DNA of 64,000 nucleotides from Adiantum capillus-veneris (lineage: Eukaryota > Streptophyta > Polypodiopsida > Polypodiales > Pteridaceae). Where the stretch lies: contig CM043955.1 in assembly GCA_014529385.2 (NCBI GenBank), positions 152,816,140 to 152,880,139 of the forward strand, written 5' to 3'. The translations under genes and the position numbers were made by a program. The notes below the pieces were generated by a model. The model did not search any database. It was not told the origin of the DNA and worked only from the letters and a program-made list of their open reading frames with translations. Position 1 is the stretch's first letter; each line of letters starts with the position of its first letter. Below, piece by piece: positions 45,997 through 57,310 of this stretch.

Positions 45997-46541
45997 CAAA
46001 ATCCAAATGCATTAACAAGCTAGCCACTGCTTTGATGGAACTGTCTTGCAGGCGTGATCCAGAAAGCTCCATGAGAGAGGGTTCTTGCAATAAAAGGGGT
46101 TGAACAAGAGCAAGGTGTGTTGAAGGGCAATATAAAGGTATGTAGCTATTTCGGGCCTGCATAGTTGCAAGTCGCTTCCTGCGTGCAGCTAATTCATTGC
46201 CATGGCGCGACTCCTCTGTGCCATACTGAGCCTCAACTCCATCAGGCATATTGCCTCCTTCTGATGATGCGCTTGACACGCTCCTACACACCATCGACCT
46301 CTCCATACTTTGCTGCTTCATGTTGTTGCATGAAGCTGAAGGCGACGACACTGACGTTAAGGGGTTTGAGGCTCCTGGTAATGATGGGCTCGACATGCGG
46401 CTAAGAATGCCGATCACCAGCAAAACATCGGCTGAATTCCTCATTGAAGCAACAACAGCACTCTTGCACCGCTCGTTTGCTTGCTCGACGAGAACTCTGT
46501 GACTTTTGAGATGAGCACTAATTTGTGAGATAGACGGAAGC
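45997..46541 (-). CDS. Candidate host exon, protein not recognised
   Basis: The minus strand is open for about 180 codons, from an acceptor-like CATAG (about 46542) to a strong donor-like GGTGAGTG at 45997. The text reads ISAHLKSHRVLVEQANERCK, SAVVASMRNSADVLLVIG, a Ser-rich part, then RRKRLATMQARNSYIPLY, ALVQPLLLQEPSLMELSGS and IKAVASLLMHLDFG. It has mixed helical and Ser-rich character, with no transposon motif. A single long clean frame with splice-like edges suggests a real exon, but no full gene model could be built and no function is proposed. Confidence 0.4.
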
Positions 46542-46544
46542 TAT

Positions 46545-47519
46545 GGCAGCCCTGGCATGTGTGAGGCTGGATCTTGTTCTTCTTCCCCGGTCATGCAAGT
46601 GACATACTGAGCAGACAACTGGTGATGAAAACTGATAGCAGGGCTTGAGATGAGAGAAGCATGGCTAGAGAAGCTACAATTATGGCTTGAATTACAAAAA
46701 GGAAGGAAAGGGTCGGAGCATCAGCAAAAGGCAAGCCTCGGACTGTGAAGTGGTTGCGAGAGCAGTGCAAGAAAGGCCTACCCGAGCTCATAAATTATGC
46801 TCGCCATAGCTACCTAAGTGCTACAACCAAGAAAAACCAAAGTGAAACGAGCCAAGAAACCCTTTACTTGCCCGTCTCCTCCACCAATGTAGTGTGCACG
46901 GGATTAGGTCCAAACTGAGTCTACCTTCTCCACGAGTAGGCAGCTCCTTATATTGATAACCAGAGAGACTACAACTAACTAATTATCTTGGCATCTACAT
47001 GAGGGTAGTAGGTTCACACCAAGGTCGTCCGGCCACACACACCACACTATCACAATTTGTCGCTATTTTGTCAAGACTATGTGATTGTCACAATTTGTCG
47101 CTATTTGTAAAAACTGTGTGATTGTCGTTTGGTCCCTCCAATTAAGGGTTCGGTCCGTGATGGCTTGCTTAACCCCCTTGTGTTGGGTCTGTACTCATGC
47201 CGTTTTTTGATACACACCGAAAATGTTGTGGGGTTGTTCATGAGCCTTGTGTCGCTGCTCGCGCTAAGATTTTAGCTGCTCGTAGGGTTTAGCACGGGCT
47301 TTATTTTGCACCTCTGCACGCGTGATTCTGTCCATTGTGCTACTTGCAATCTGCTTGCTCGCTTAGGTGGCCTAAAGTTGGCCCCTTTGCCCTATAATAA
47401 AGTTGCATTTTTTTCCAGTTTCTCAACTATAGCCACACAACCATGCTTTACAGCTATCACCATTTGTCGCTATTGTCTGTGATTATGTATATACAGTTGC
47501 ATTTTTTGCCAATTTTTGA
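46545..47519. other. Intergenic sequence
   Basis: No gene recognised. A CACAATTTGTCGCTATTT phrase recurs at about 47052 and 47089, with a related CACCATTTGTCGCTATTG at 47458. Confidence 0.3.
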
Positions 47520-47526
47520 ACTATTC

Positions 47527-47620
47527 TATAAGCCACCCCCCCCCCCCCTTTCCCCCCCCAAAAAAAAACACACACAACACCCAAAAAAAATGAAAACCAA
47601 CCCCAAAAAAGTTTAAAAAG

Positions 47621-47654
<34 letters not shown>

Positions 47655-47760
47655 TTTTTCCCCCAAAAAAAAAACACACACACACCAAACAAAAAAAAAT
47701 GGAAAACCAACCCCAAAAAAGTTTAAAAAGAAAAAAAAAACAACACATACACACACTAAG
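47527..47760. repeat. C-rich/A-rich tandem low-complexity block
   Basis: Two copies of a unit with a poly-C run, poly-A, CACACAC and AACCAACCCCAAAAAAGTTT, including a 32-base C run at 47623-47654. It produces false Gly-rich frames on the minus strand. Confidence 0.9.
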
Positions 47761-47904
47761 TACAAGGGAAAACGTTTCCTTATGGCTCTAGACTTTTTCA
47801 TGTGCGAAGACCCTTCACATCTATTTGCCTCTACGTTTACAGTGGCTCTCCTTACTTTTATTAGATGGAATCCAATAAAATTCCCTTCATGTCTACTCCT
47901 TTTC

Positions 47905-48020
47905 TGTGACGACCCGGAGGTTGGGCTGAGGTTGGGCTGCCATGTGGGAGTGGCTTTGATACCAAGTGTGACGACCCGGGAGTTGGGCCGTCAATGCGGA
48001 AACGTTGCTCTGATACCAAG
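47905..48020 (-). repeat. Repeated LTR-end plus primer-site module
   Basis: TGTGACGACCCGG begins at 47905, 47967 and 48021. The units between are 62 and 54 bp and each ends in GATACCAAG, the inverted primer-site text. The second (48007-48018) is a perfect inverted complement of TGGTATCAGAGC. Confidence 0.85.
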
Positions 48021-48594
48021 TGTGACGACCCGGGAGTTGGGCCGTCAATGCGGAGAAGCGTGGTGGGCGCGTTTGCGGAAGCTTGCAGAGAACAAGGGCC
48101 CGGCTCGGACGGGACCGGCTCAGGGCAAGGTGCTTTTGTCTTCAAGGGCTTGGCTCGGACGGGACCGGCTCAGGGAGGGCCCGGCTTGGGTTGAGTGCTT
48201 GTCTTCAAGGGGCCTGGCTCGGACGGGACCGGCTCAGGGAAGGCCCGGCTCGGACGGGACCGGCTCGGGTCGAGGTGTTGTCTTCAAGGGGCATGGCTCG
48301 ACGGGACCGGCTCAGTGGGGGCCCGCTCGGGTTGAGTTGCCTTCAAAGGGGCCCGGCTCGGCGTGGTTGCGTTCCATGGGTCGACGGCCGTGTTGCGTTT
48401 CGCGGGTCTTGCGTTCGGGTCCCTAGCCCCACGTAGCCTCAGGCTCCGCCGCACTCACGGAGGGTCATAGCGTGCCCTGGGGAACCTTGCGTTGAGTCCC
48501 CACGGTGCACGAGTGCGTGGAGTGAGGGTAGCGTGTCTAGGTGGGGGGTCCCCTCCCGTGGCCGTTTTCGGGAGGCTCATACCCCTTATATACA
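48021..48594 (-). repeat. 3' LTR of short GC-rich element
   Basis: 574 bp. It contains an internal minisatellite of CGGCTCGGACGGGACCGGCT units alternating with TGTCTTCAAGGGG. Confidence 0.75.
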
Positions 48595-49422
48595 CCCCCG
48601 GTTGAAGAGAGTTCGACGTCCTCGTCGAACGAAGGGAAAAGAGTGCTTGGCTATGCATGAGGCCAAAGGCTAAGGGGTGCATAAGTGCGAAGTGCGTGAA
48701 AAATGTACCCGAATAATGCAAGTAGAAAAACATGCTTTGTTTTTGGACTTTTTGAGAATGAAGGTGTGTGTATTTGTTGGGATTTTTGGCAGAAGGCTGA
48801 AAAATGTATGCTTTGAATACCCAAGTAGAATTCCCCATACTTGAGCATTCCCCAAAAAGGTAACCCGAAGTGCGCGGAGCCACCTGCTGCGTTGGCCCGC
48901 GCGGAGGCTTCTTGAAAGCCGAATGTGAAGGAGAGTCCGTCGCAATGCAGCCCTTGCGAATTTTGCAAGGAAACTTACCGTCATTTGGACGCGCGTTGTA
49001 GACTTAGGCTGACACCAGCTTTGGTTTCCAATCGCCGAATCTTGAATCGGGCAAGGTTACTTGGTTAGATGCAGTCTTGGGGTCGAAGTAGCTTTGGTCG
49101 TCATGACACCATGAAGGCTTTGGCTGATTCTTCAATCGTCAAACTGATCCCTGTTTGTCCCTGTGTGGACGTCATTTTGAGGGCTAGCTCGGTGCCCTTT
49201 GGTCTCTTGTAGACTTGAGTGGGTCTTCAGCTCAGCATGGGCCACAAACGTGGCTGGGGCGCGACGAACTCAGTTGACTTGGTCCGTCGCGTTTTTGTCT
49301 TTCTGATTTTGTTATAAAGAGCCCTGTCTGGCTCGCATCTTTCCTGTGTTTGCAGAAGTGGCGACGGCCCGGGGTTTGGGCGCGTCACGGGGACGGGGTC
49401 GTTCTGGAGCTCTCTTCCTGGA

Positions 49423-49434
49423 GCTCTGATACCA
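49423..49434 (-). promoter_or_regulatory. Primer-binding site, initiator tRNA-Met type
   Basis: The plus strand GCTCTGATACCA is the exact inverted complement of TGGTATCAGAGC, 2 bp inside the right LTR. Confidence 0.9.
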
Positions 49435-49436
49435 AG

Positions 49437-50044
49437 TGTGACGACTCGGGAGTTGGGCCATCAATGCGGAGAAGCGTGGTGGGCGCGTTTGCGGAAGCTT
49501 GCGGAGAACAAGGCCCGGCTCGGGCGGGACCGGCTCGGGGCAAGGTGCTTTTGTCTTCAAGGGGCCTGGCTCGGACGGGACCGGCTCGGGGAGGGCCCGG
49601 CTTGGACGGGACCGGCTCGGGTTGAGGTGCTTGTCTTCAAGGGGCCTGGCTCGGACGGGACTGGCTCAGGAGGGCCCGGCTCGGACGGGACCGGCTCGGG
49701 TCGAGATGTTGTCTTCAAGGGGCCTCGCTCGGACGGGACCGGCTCAGGTGGGGCCCGGCTCGGACGGGACCGGCTCGGGTTGAGTTGCCTTCAAAGGGGC
49801 CCGGCTCGGGAGTGGTTGCATTCCATGGGTCGACGGCCGTGTTGCGTTTTGCGGGTCTTGCGTTCCGGTCCCTAGCCCCACATAGCCTCAGGCTCCGCCG
49901 CACTCACGGAGGGTCATAGCGTGCCCTGGGGAACCTTGAGTGGAGTCCCCACGGTGCACGTGTGCGTGGAGTGAGGCTAGCGTGTCTAGGTGGGGGGTCC
50001 CCTCCCGTGGCCGTTTTCGGGAGGCTCATACCCCTTATATTTCC
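49437..50044 (-). repeat. 5' LTR of short GC-rich element
   Basis: Matches 48021-48594, with one or two more copies of the GGACGGGACCGGCT minisatellite unit. The right edge is set by loss of similarity after CCTTATAT. Confidence 0.7.
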
Positions 50045-50860
50045 CAAAGAAAAGGTTACGCTGGCATGCCCCTTTTCGTCGTCTCCCCTTCCGTTGCTCC
50101 GCTCGGAATTGCTCGCCCTATTCTTTGCTCGCAATGCTCGACATCCCTTGCAGGCCTTCCCCGTCTTTTCGACTCTCCAACTTTGCTCTCGTCGCCTTCC
50201 AACTGCTTGCAGATTCCAAAAATTAAAAGACCCCCACCCCTTGGCCCGGCTTGCCCTGCAAAGTGCTCCCTTGCCATCTGCAAAGCTCTCCATTAGAGCT
50301 GCAAATGATGCCGGTATATTTGAAGCAGTAGAGAGAGGGACTAGCAAACGATCGCAAGCCTTGCCTGCACCACATACCCGCCCAATCGCTTCATGTGCAT
50401 TCATATTGATAGCCGCTTGCCTTCATTGCGATGGGCACCATTGCTGCAGTTGTTGCATTGCAATCAACACAACAGGTCAATGACAACCCACCGAGGATGG
50501 GTGCACACTATCGCTTCTGACCAATGAAACGAAAATCTCTCTCTCTCATCACGATGCAATGATCGCCTTGTACGTCCAATTCTGTCGCACTCCCGGCATA
50601 GTGCAACTAGAAAATATCTCCTTCTCTGCCTGACCTCAGCCTCTCACAAGGCACCTCTCCTTTGCTTGCACACAACGGGCCCCCTCATCCATTGCACGCC
50701 TTTTTGACCCCCCATAGCAACTCCTCCCGCACGCTTGTCTTATCTACTCTACATGAGCCAGAGAAGATGCAAGAAATGAAGCAGGCACAGCATGAAGTGG
50801 CTCACACGATGCACGACAAGAAGAGTGAGGTAGAGAGCCAAAGAAATTTGCACCGACTAT
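50045..50860. other. Unassigned GC-moderate sequence
   Basis: Several overlapping frames exist on both strands but none is consistent or recognisable. Confidence 0.3.
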
Positions 50861-51293
50861 CGACCTACAATACCCCTCTAATTCGCGATAACTCCCAAAA
50901 TACCCCTCAAATTCCCAAAGTTAGCTTTTCATGAGAAGACTGATTGTAAATCAATACAAGACGCTAAAGCTAGAATTTGAGTTAGTTATGTAGGCTTTAA
51001 GGATGAATCGCTTCATTATTTTTTGAGATAATTGGCTTTTTGTGAGGCAATTTGTCACAAATTACGTGCTACGCACTTTAAAATGGATACAAGGGTATTT
51101 CGGCAGTGTATGAAATTTGAGGGATATTTTGGGAATTTTCATCAAGTAGATAGCCAAAATGATTTTTTCAGAAACGATTAATTAGTTTTTTTTTTTTGTT
51201 GGGGGGGGGGGGAAGGTAAGGTGGAAAAAAAAAGGGAAGGAGAAGGAGAGGGGGCGGGGGCCTAGGGTTGGGGGGTAGGCTAGGCTAGGGTTG

Positions 51294-51311
51294 GGGGGGG
51301 GGGGGGGGGGT

Positions 51312-51351
<40 letters not shown>
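51294..51351. repeat. Poly-G run with one T
   Basis: About 57 G interrupted by one T near 51311. The inverted partner has C runs at about 57121-57135 and 57172-57194. Confidence 0.9.
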
Positions 51352-51352
<1 letters not shown>

Positions 51353-51550
51353 GTATTTCTTTTTTTTTTAGTGCTTAAGGGAACCTCTAAGGGCACCCAA
51401 GGTGAATAGCTTAGTGGGTAAGCTTCTCTATTTTACTGTCTACGTGTTGAGGTCAAATCCTAAGCATTAAGAGTGTTTTTGAAGTTAATTAGAGATGCTA
51501 AAGCATCTTAAAAAGATACTGTGTATTGAAAATGAAAGTAGAACCAAATA

Positions 51551-51960
51551 GTGCATGTAAAATAGTAGTTTAATAATTCTCCCTAGCTTTTAGTAAGAGA
51601 GAAATATCTACCTGGCACAGGTTTTCGTCTAAGCTTGCTTGTGATCCAAACTTTTTTCTTTTCTTTTTTCCAAAGCAAGGTATCTTGTGAGATACCAATT
51701 AATGAGGACGTTGGGACTACCTCTCGCACAAGATACCAATTAATGAGGACGCTGGGACCACCTTTCAGTGCATGTAAAATAGTAGTTTGATAATTCTCCC
51801 TAGCTTTTAGTAAGAGAGAAATATCTACCTAGCACATATGGCACAGGTTTTCTTTTGTCTGAGCTTACTTGTGATCCAAACTTTTTTCTTTTCCTTTTTC
51901 CAGAGCAAGGTATCTTGTGAGATACCAATTAATGAGGACGTTGGGACTACCTTTCTTGGC
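51551..51960. repeat. Tandem duplication, 218-bp period
   Basis: GTGCATGTAAAATAGTAGTTT occurs at 51551 and 51769, followed in both by CTCCCTAGCTTTTAGTAAGA and by AGCAAGGTATCTTGTGAGAT. Only the left arm of the large inverted repeat has it. Confidence 0.9.
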
Positions 51961-52109
51961 GTTTATATGGAATCTACACTCCACCCACTCCATATTTCAA
52001 AGGCTACACAAAACTACTCATAATTTCAACTTTGGGAATTTCAAAAATGTGAGTATTTTGGGAATTTCCACAAATTAGAGGGGTATTTTGATTATTTTTC
52101 CTAAAATTT

Positions 52110-52890
52110 AAGTTTGAAACTGTGTGTGTGTGTATGGGCGTGTTAGCATGCACACAAACACACATATTGTTGATTCTCTCATACATAACGATGCCGCCCA
52201 TTAAAAACCCATTGAAACTAGACTATTTATTCATTCGTGACTAGGTGCACATGACACCCAATGTTGGGATAGAGATTAAACTTGAAAACACCAAAAGATC
52301 ATTCTACAAAGACACCCAATGGGAAAAGTGATAAAACTGGTAGTTATACTCATCGATGCTTTCTATACTTCATATGTTTATGACCCACGATCCAATCTTC
52401 AAGAAGTATAAGGCCTTTGTTTGAATACTTTTTTATCCACCACTAAAAAGTTGACAAAAAGATTGGGCTTGCTAGTGTCTACGTCATTAGAGCGTTGGTT
52501 TAGCTGGGTGTGATGTGTCCTAGGTTTAGTCTCTTTTGAGTGTGGTCTTATCAATGCGATGGGCCATTTAATTAAATCATGGAACAATTCCTGCGCAGGT
52601 TCTAGGCTAGGTGGATTAATATTGAAACCAAGATAGAATTGCCGGAAAGCGGACGCACACAAGTGTTGGAATTGTTGAAAACTCGTGTTTCACAGGGTGA
52701 GGGTTGATATTGATCTTGAGGGAGAGAGTGAACAACGTAGCAGTGTTCTGTTATTACAGACGTCCATAGCATTATGTTTAGCTTTGAGGGGAGGGAGACG
52801 CCTGGGCAAAGAGTGCATGAGAATGCGCACATTCTGAGGTGTCTTCTATAAATTGACACATGTTCTTGTGAGAGACAAAAAGCATGGTTG
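52110..52890. other. Interior sequence, nothing identified
   Basis: A short (GT)n lies near 52120-52133. No domain was recognised in the open frames. Confidence 0.3.
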
Positions 52891-52894
52891 CACG

Positions 52895-52898
<4 letters not shown>

Positions 52899-52935
<37 letters not shown>
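52899..52935. repeat. (GA)n microsatellite
   Basis: About 18 GA units. Confidence 0.95.
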
Positions 52936-52936
<1 letters not shown>

Positions 52937-52994
52937 GCCGTGGCCCCCTGCAAGAAGTAATCGCAAAAGAGAGATTAAGGGGGAGAGGGGACTT

Positions 52995-53506
52995 TTAAGC
53001 AGAGAAAAGAATGGAAATCATCGCCCGAGTGTAGCAGGTCTCCGCTTGTCGATTCATGTCCCTCTCCTCCACCGTAAGCACGTCCAATGTAGATTTTGCA
53101 TCCATATCAAGTTTGTCGAGGTCCTCCAGCAAGCGCATATGCACGTCCATCACCTTGGTGGCGTGATCAACATAGCGTTTCACACGTTTCACCTCTCGAG
53201 CCACCACTACAATTATGCAAAACACAGAATTAAGATGCTCATGGTCATCACGAATTACACCACAACTAATGTGATTACTAACGATATGGTCGTAGAAGAT
53301 GACGGAAGAGCTTGTGAGGCAGTCACGGACTCACGGAGCTGACAGAATTTCGCATTGGAGGAGACTGCAGAGGAGTAACAGCCTACAAGTGACGAGGGTG
53401 TCTTACTGGAGGCCGCGGATCGAGTACGTCGTATGACAATATTGGCCTTCGAGCCCCTTTGAGACGGATTGCACTGCGACACACCCTTAGATTGAGTGAT
53501 AGACAT
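52995..53506 (-). other. Candidate short gene or gene fragment, unrecognised
   Basis: On the minus strand a 5' part (53506 to about 53283) reads MSITQSKGVSQCNPSQRGSK and a Ser-rich segment. A second part (about 53206-52995) reads AREVKRVKRYVDHATKVMDV and RLLEDLDKLDMDAKSTLDVL, an amphipathic, coiled-coil-like stretch. A GTTAGT donor-like and a TTGTAG acceptor-like site lie between them, but the phases I tested do not join in frame. It might be a fragment of a host gene carried inside the large inverted-repeat region. Confidence 0.3.
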
Positions 53507-53684
53507 GGGAACAACAGAACGTGCACCTCAAACACGCAAGAGAATCTCTCCAAAATGGCGCACTCATATTATAAAGATTTTCCTCTCACTAACTTAAACC
53601 AATCATCGAAAACGTTTTAATCATTGTATTATAAAGAAACCAATCATCGAAAACCTTTTAGTTTTTTACAAACCGGACACCCTA

Positions 53685-53975
53685 GTCATGGAGGTTGCAC
53701 GAGAAAAGAGGAGCCAGACTTTAATTTCAAGCACATTCAATAATATAATCTTGGAAAAAACCTTATCTCAATATCTCCTCAGAGAAAACATGACATTATC
53801 ACCCACTCAGTGTCACTCTTAACTTTCTCATGAGTGCTCACTACAGCACTCACCAATCAAAAAAATTCATTCTTTTTAAAAAAAAGAAAATACATATGAG
53901 AATTTTCAATAACAAAAAGGAACACATCACTATCACTATGGCCTTAGCCCTTTTGAAATGCCAAAAAACAAGGCT
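53685..53975. repeat. Direct repeat, copy 1
   Basis: GAGCACATTCAATAATATAATCTTG-type text, CACTACAGCACTCACCAATC and ACACATCACTATCACTATGG recur in the same order at 55660-55925. Confidence 0.8.
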
Positions 53976-54029
53976 TTTATCTTTTTGCCACTGTCTATCT
54001 CCCTCTCTCTACCACGCAAGCATTACAAA

Positions 54030-54172
54030 TCAAACACTCTCTCTCTCTCTCTCTCGGCGCTCTCGCTGCCGCGCACATGGACTCTCTCTCTCTCTCCAAC
54101 ACGTCAACTATGTCCCTCTCTCTCTCTCTATATTGTGCAGACATGTACAAGGACATCCTTCCATATGCAGTG

Positions 54173-54206
<34 letters not shown>

Positions 54207-54320
54207 CTTAAGGGCATCCTTCCACTTGCCACGATTGGAGCTCCTGCACATAAGGGCGGGATGTACATTTCTCTCTCTCTCTCTCTCTCCCCCCTCCCCC
54301 CCCCCCCCCCCCCCCCCCCC
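54030..54320. repeat. (CT)n tracts and poly-C run
   Basis: Four CT tracts (about 54030-54055, 54076-54096, 54115-54128, 54175-54201, 54271-54289) and a C run ending near 54320. Confidence 0.9.
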
Positions 54321-55659
54321 CATTCGAGCTGCCTAAGGACAAACAAATCCACGATGAGGTCTCCCCTTCAGTTGAGAACAATGCCATTCTGTAGCAAACG
54401 TCTTCCCTCCCCTCCAATCAAGCACAATACCATTCTGTAGTAAACGTGAATGCGAGTGAGAGAGACATTAGGTGCCATGATTAATATGGGCATTTCTGGA
54501 TGCAGAGAGAGAGAGAGAGAGAGAGAGACCCCGCCTTGTAATTTCGTCCTTCCTTCTCAAATGCTCAGATCGTTGATTTATTGTTTTTTTTCTAAAAACC
54601 TTTAAAATTGAAAATCTGTAATTGACTGTGTGATTGCGCACATGAACGGCTGCTGCACATGATGTGTTGATGCAAGGCCACAAACTGCTGCTGCACGTGA
54701 TGTGTTGGCGCGGCCAATGTCGGTCTTAATTGTCAGCTATCAAACCCACGTAGCATGTGCTGGTGAGCCGGCTATGCTCCTCTATGATGCCAAGCTTGAG
54801 CTATGGTAATGGCCATAGTGCTTGAAGATGATGGTTTGCAGAAATGGCCACGAATACAGCTCATATAATATATGTGTGCGTAGCTGTATCTCATAAGGGA
54901 GACGCTATGGAGCTTGCTCCTTGTAATGGCTATTGAGCTGCTGCAGTTGCGTGTTTCTTGATACCAATATGACATGTTGAACCTGCACCCTCTCTCACAC
55001 GCAGTGCCGACATAGAGAGAATGGGGAGAGGAGTACGTACAGAAATATTTAAACAAGCCTTTCCTCTCCTATGCTTGCGCTGCACCAAAACCAGAGTTGG
55101 CCATGGAAATGGTGGGTTCCGAGCAGCTTGTCTTGTACAGGCCATTGCCAGCCCCTCCCACAACAAAACACTCTCTGCCGTTCGCCATGCTTCGCTTCAT
55201 TACGAGTCGAATTTACGACCTGCAGGCTTAGCCCTTGAGTGAATCGTCATGAAGTATGCTCGCAGAGTGCAAGATCGAGGTCAGCACCTGCACAACAGTA
55301 TAGACGTGAGTCTGCGATAGCAAGTAATTCGGCTTCTGTCTTGCTAATAAACTTAACAGTCATTATAGTACACCTTCAGCTATGGATCATTCCTGCTATG
55401 TGACCCCCTCGCAAACCATTTACCACCACATTTCCTAGTGCTCCTGCATGCACAGCTCCATTTGCTGCTAATCTGCTCTGCTCATGCTTTGCACACGTCT
55501 CCCGGTTGCATGCCGGTAACATGCCGACGATATAGGCACAAGAAGCACTTCATGCAATGGTGCAAACTACTCAACACAAGAGAGACCACCTTGCACGTCA
55601 ACACGAGATTAAAGATTAAAGATTTTCCTCTCGAGTGGGAAAGAGCTTGTCCCCCCTCC
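54321..55659. other. Interior sequence between direct repeats
   Basis: Several short frames, none recognisable. A (AG)n tract lies at about 54505-54528. Confidence 0.3.
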
Positions 55660-55925
55660 ATCATTAGCTCGAGTCTCCACACGAGAAAAGAGGGGCAAGA
55701 CTCTAATTTCGAGCACATTCAATAATATAATCTTGAAAAATATCTTATCTAGATATCTTTTGTCACCACTCACTACCACTAATAACATTTTCACGAGTGC
55801 CCACTACATGACTAACCAATCAAACATTTTCATCCTTTATTTTAATTTTTAAATTACACTAGATTTTTCACTAAGAAAAAAGGGAACACATCACTATGGC
55901 CTTAGCCCTTTGGACAGGCCAAAAA
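55660..55925. repeat. Direct repeat, copy 2
   Basis: Second copy of 53685-53975 in the same orientation, with substitutions and small indels. Both are followed by CT-rich microsatellites within about 100 bp. They could be the ends of a short inserted element or an old segmental duplication. Confidence 0.8.
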
Positions 55926-56009
55926 CATTTTAAGTTTAATTTGATATCATAGGAGAATTTTCATTGCAATTCAAACTCCCTTTTTCTTTTGCACTCCTAT
56001 CGACACACG

Positions 56010-56044
<35 letters not shown>

Positions 56045-57310
56045 AGCACGTGCTCACACATACACACACGACATCGTTAGATTCTTCAAGATTTTTTCAT
56101 CTCTATTCCTTTTCAACAATAGAGATTTGTTTTTGAGTGCTTAGCATGTAATTTCTCACAAATCACCTAAAAAAAAAAGGCCAATTATGTTTAAAAATAA
56201 TGAAGCAGTTCGTCTCCAAAGCTTACATAACCAACTCAAATTTTAGTTTTACCATCTTGTATTGATAGATTCGGTCTTCTTATGCAAAGCTACAAGTTTC
56301 TTTATCTTTGGAGAGTTTAATTCTCAAAACCGGGGGGATTTTGGGAACTTTGGAAAATTTGAAGCACATTTTGGGAATTTGCGACAAAATATCGGGGATA
56401 CTTTTGGAATGTTTAAATTTGAGGGATGTTTTGAGAATTTCCACAAATTAGAGAAGAAAAAGAGAGACTGCTTAGAAAAAATCAATTTCAAAAACACAAA
56501 TTTTCCTTTAGGGTGGATTCAAGGACCAAATTTTTCAAGACAATCGAATTTTTTGTAATTTTAACTCTATTTTTTAGTTTTTCTAACAGATGTTCTCCTT
56601 CTTCCCCTCCTTTCAGTCAGTTGAAGACTAAGGTGAGGCACACTTATCCCGAACTCTAATTCCCAACAAAAGCCTACGAGTCAATTGTCTTCTCACCCCC
56701 TCCCCCTGGTCGCGTGCATAGAACCCCCCCCCCCCCCCCCTTTTTCCTTTTTTTAATTGCTTATCTTTTAGCACTCCCATTAAAAACCTTTCATTCAAGC
56801 TTATATGAGCATTTTATTTTTTTAAAGCTTTTCGTTCAAAATGCAAAGTATACCCTTTCCTTTGCATTTTCTCCTGGAGCCAAGGGATCTTTGTAGATTC
56901 CAGTTAATGAAACATCATGGCCTCCCTATTAATTTACTTTCATTCTCAATACACAATATCTTCCCAAGATGCTTCAGCATCTCGAATTAGCTTCAAAAGC
57001 ACTCCTAATGCCTAGGATTTGACCTCAGCACGTAGACACTAACAAGAGAAGCTTAACCACTAGGCTATTCGCCTTGGCTACCCTTAGGGGATCCCTTAAG
57101 CACTAAAAAAAAAAGAAATACCCCCCCCCCCCCCCACACACACACACCCTAGCCTACCCCCTAGCCCTAGCCCCCCCCCCCCCCCCCCCCCCCCTCTCCT
57201 TCTCCTTCCCCTTTTTTTCCCCACCCTTCCCTTTTCCTTTCTTCCCCCCCCCCCAAAAAAACTAATTAATCGTTTCTGAAAAAGTAGTTTTGGCTACCTA
57301 CTCGTTTTTT

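Larger units (their letters stand above)
48021..50044 (-). mobile_element. Short GC-rich LTR retrotransposon (TRIM/LARD-like), minus strand
   Basis: Two homologous blocks (48021-48594 and 49437 to about 50044) start TGTGACGAC and end with GGAGGCTCATACCCCTTATAT. On the minus strand the right block ends ...GTCACA and is followed by CT and a perfect TGGTATCAGAGC primer site (49423-49434). The left block is preceded on the minus strand by a CCGGGGG purine tract and begins TGTATATAAGGGG. The interior is only about 0.84 kb and has no credible ORF, so this is a non-autonomous element of TRIM/LARD type. It is much more GC-rich than its surroundings. Confidence 0.7.
50870..57310. mobile_element. Large inverted-repeat region, rearranged
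   Basis: Two sets of inverted repeats connect the ends. Set 1: about 51145-51960 against about 57302-56745, sharing CAGAAACGATTAATTAG, the GGGTTGGGGGG / CTAGCCCTAGCCCC part, AGTGCTTAAGGGA, GACCTCAGCACGTAGAC-type text and TAATGAGGAC-type text. Set 2: about 50880-51090 against about 56350-56130 (AATAATGAAGC, CATAACCAACTCAAATT, TCTTGTATTGATT). The order of sets on the right side (set 2 inside set 1) is not a simple mirror of the left, so the region was rearranged. It is probably a foldback/MULE-like element with nested insertions. Confidence 0.55.

Noticed and set aside
46980-47500. Repeated TTTGTCGCTATT phrases as a second CACTA end
   Set aside because: They resemble the GTCGCTATA motif slightly, but no CACTA terminus or partner end was found nearby.
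47483-47801. Gly/Phe-rich minus-strand ORFs
   Set aside because: Translation of poly-C, poly-A and CA tracts, with no codon structure.
48083-49875. ORFs with repeated GTGSG/GRDRL text
   Set aside because: They are readings of the GGACGGGACCGGCT minisatellite in several frames at once, within LTRs.
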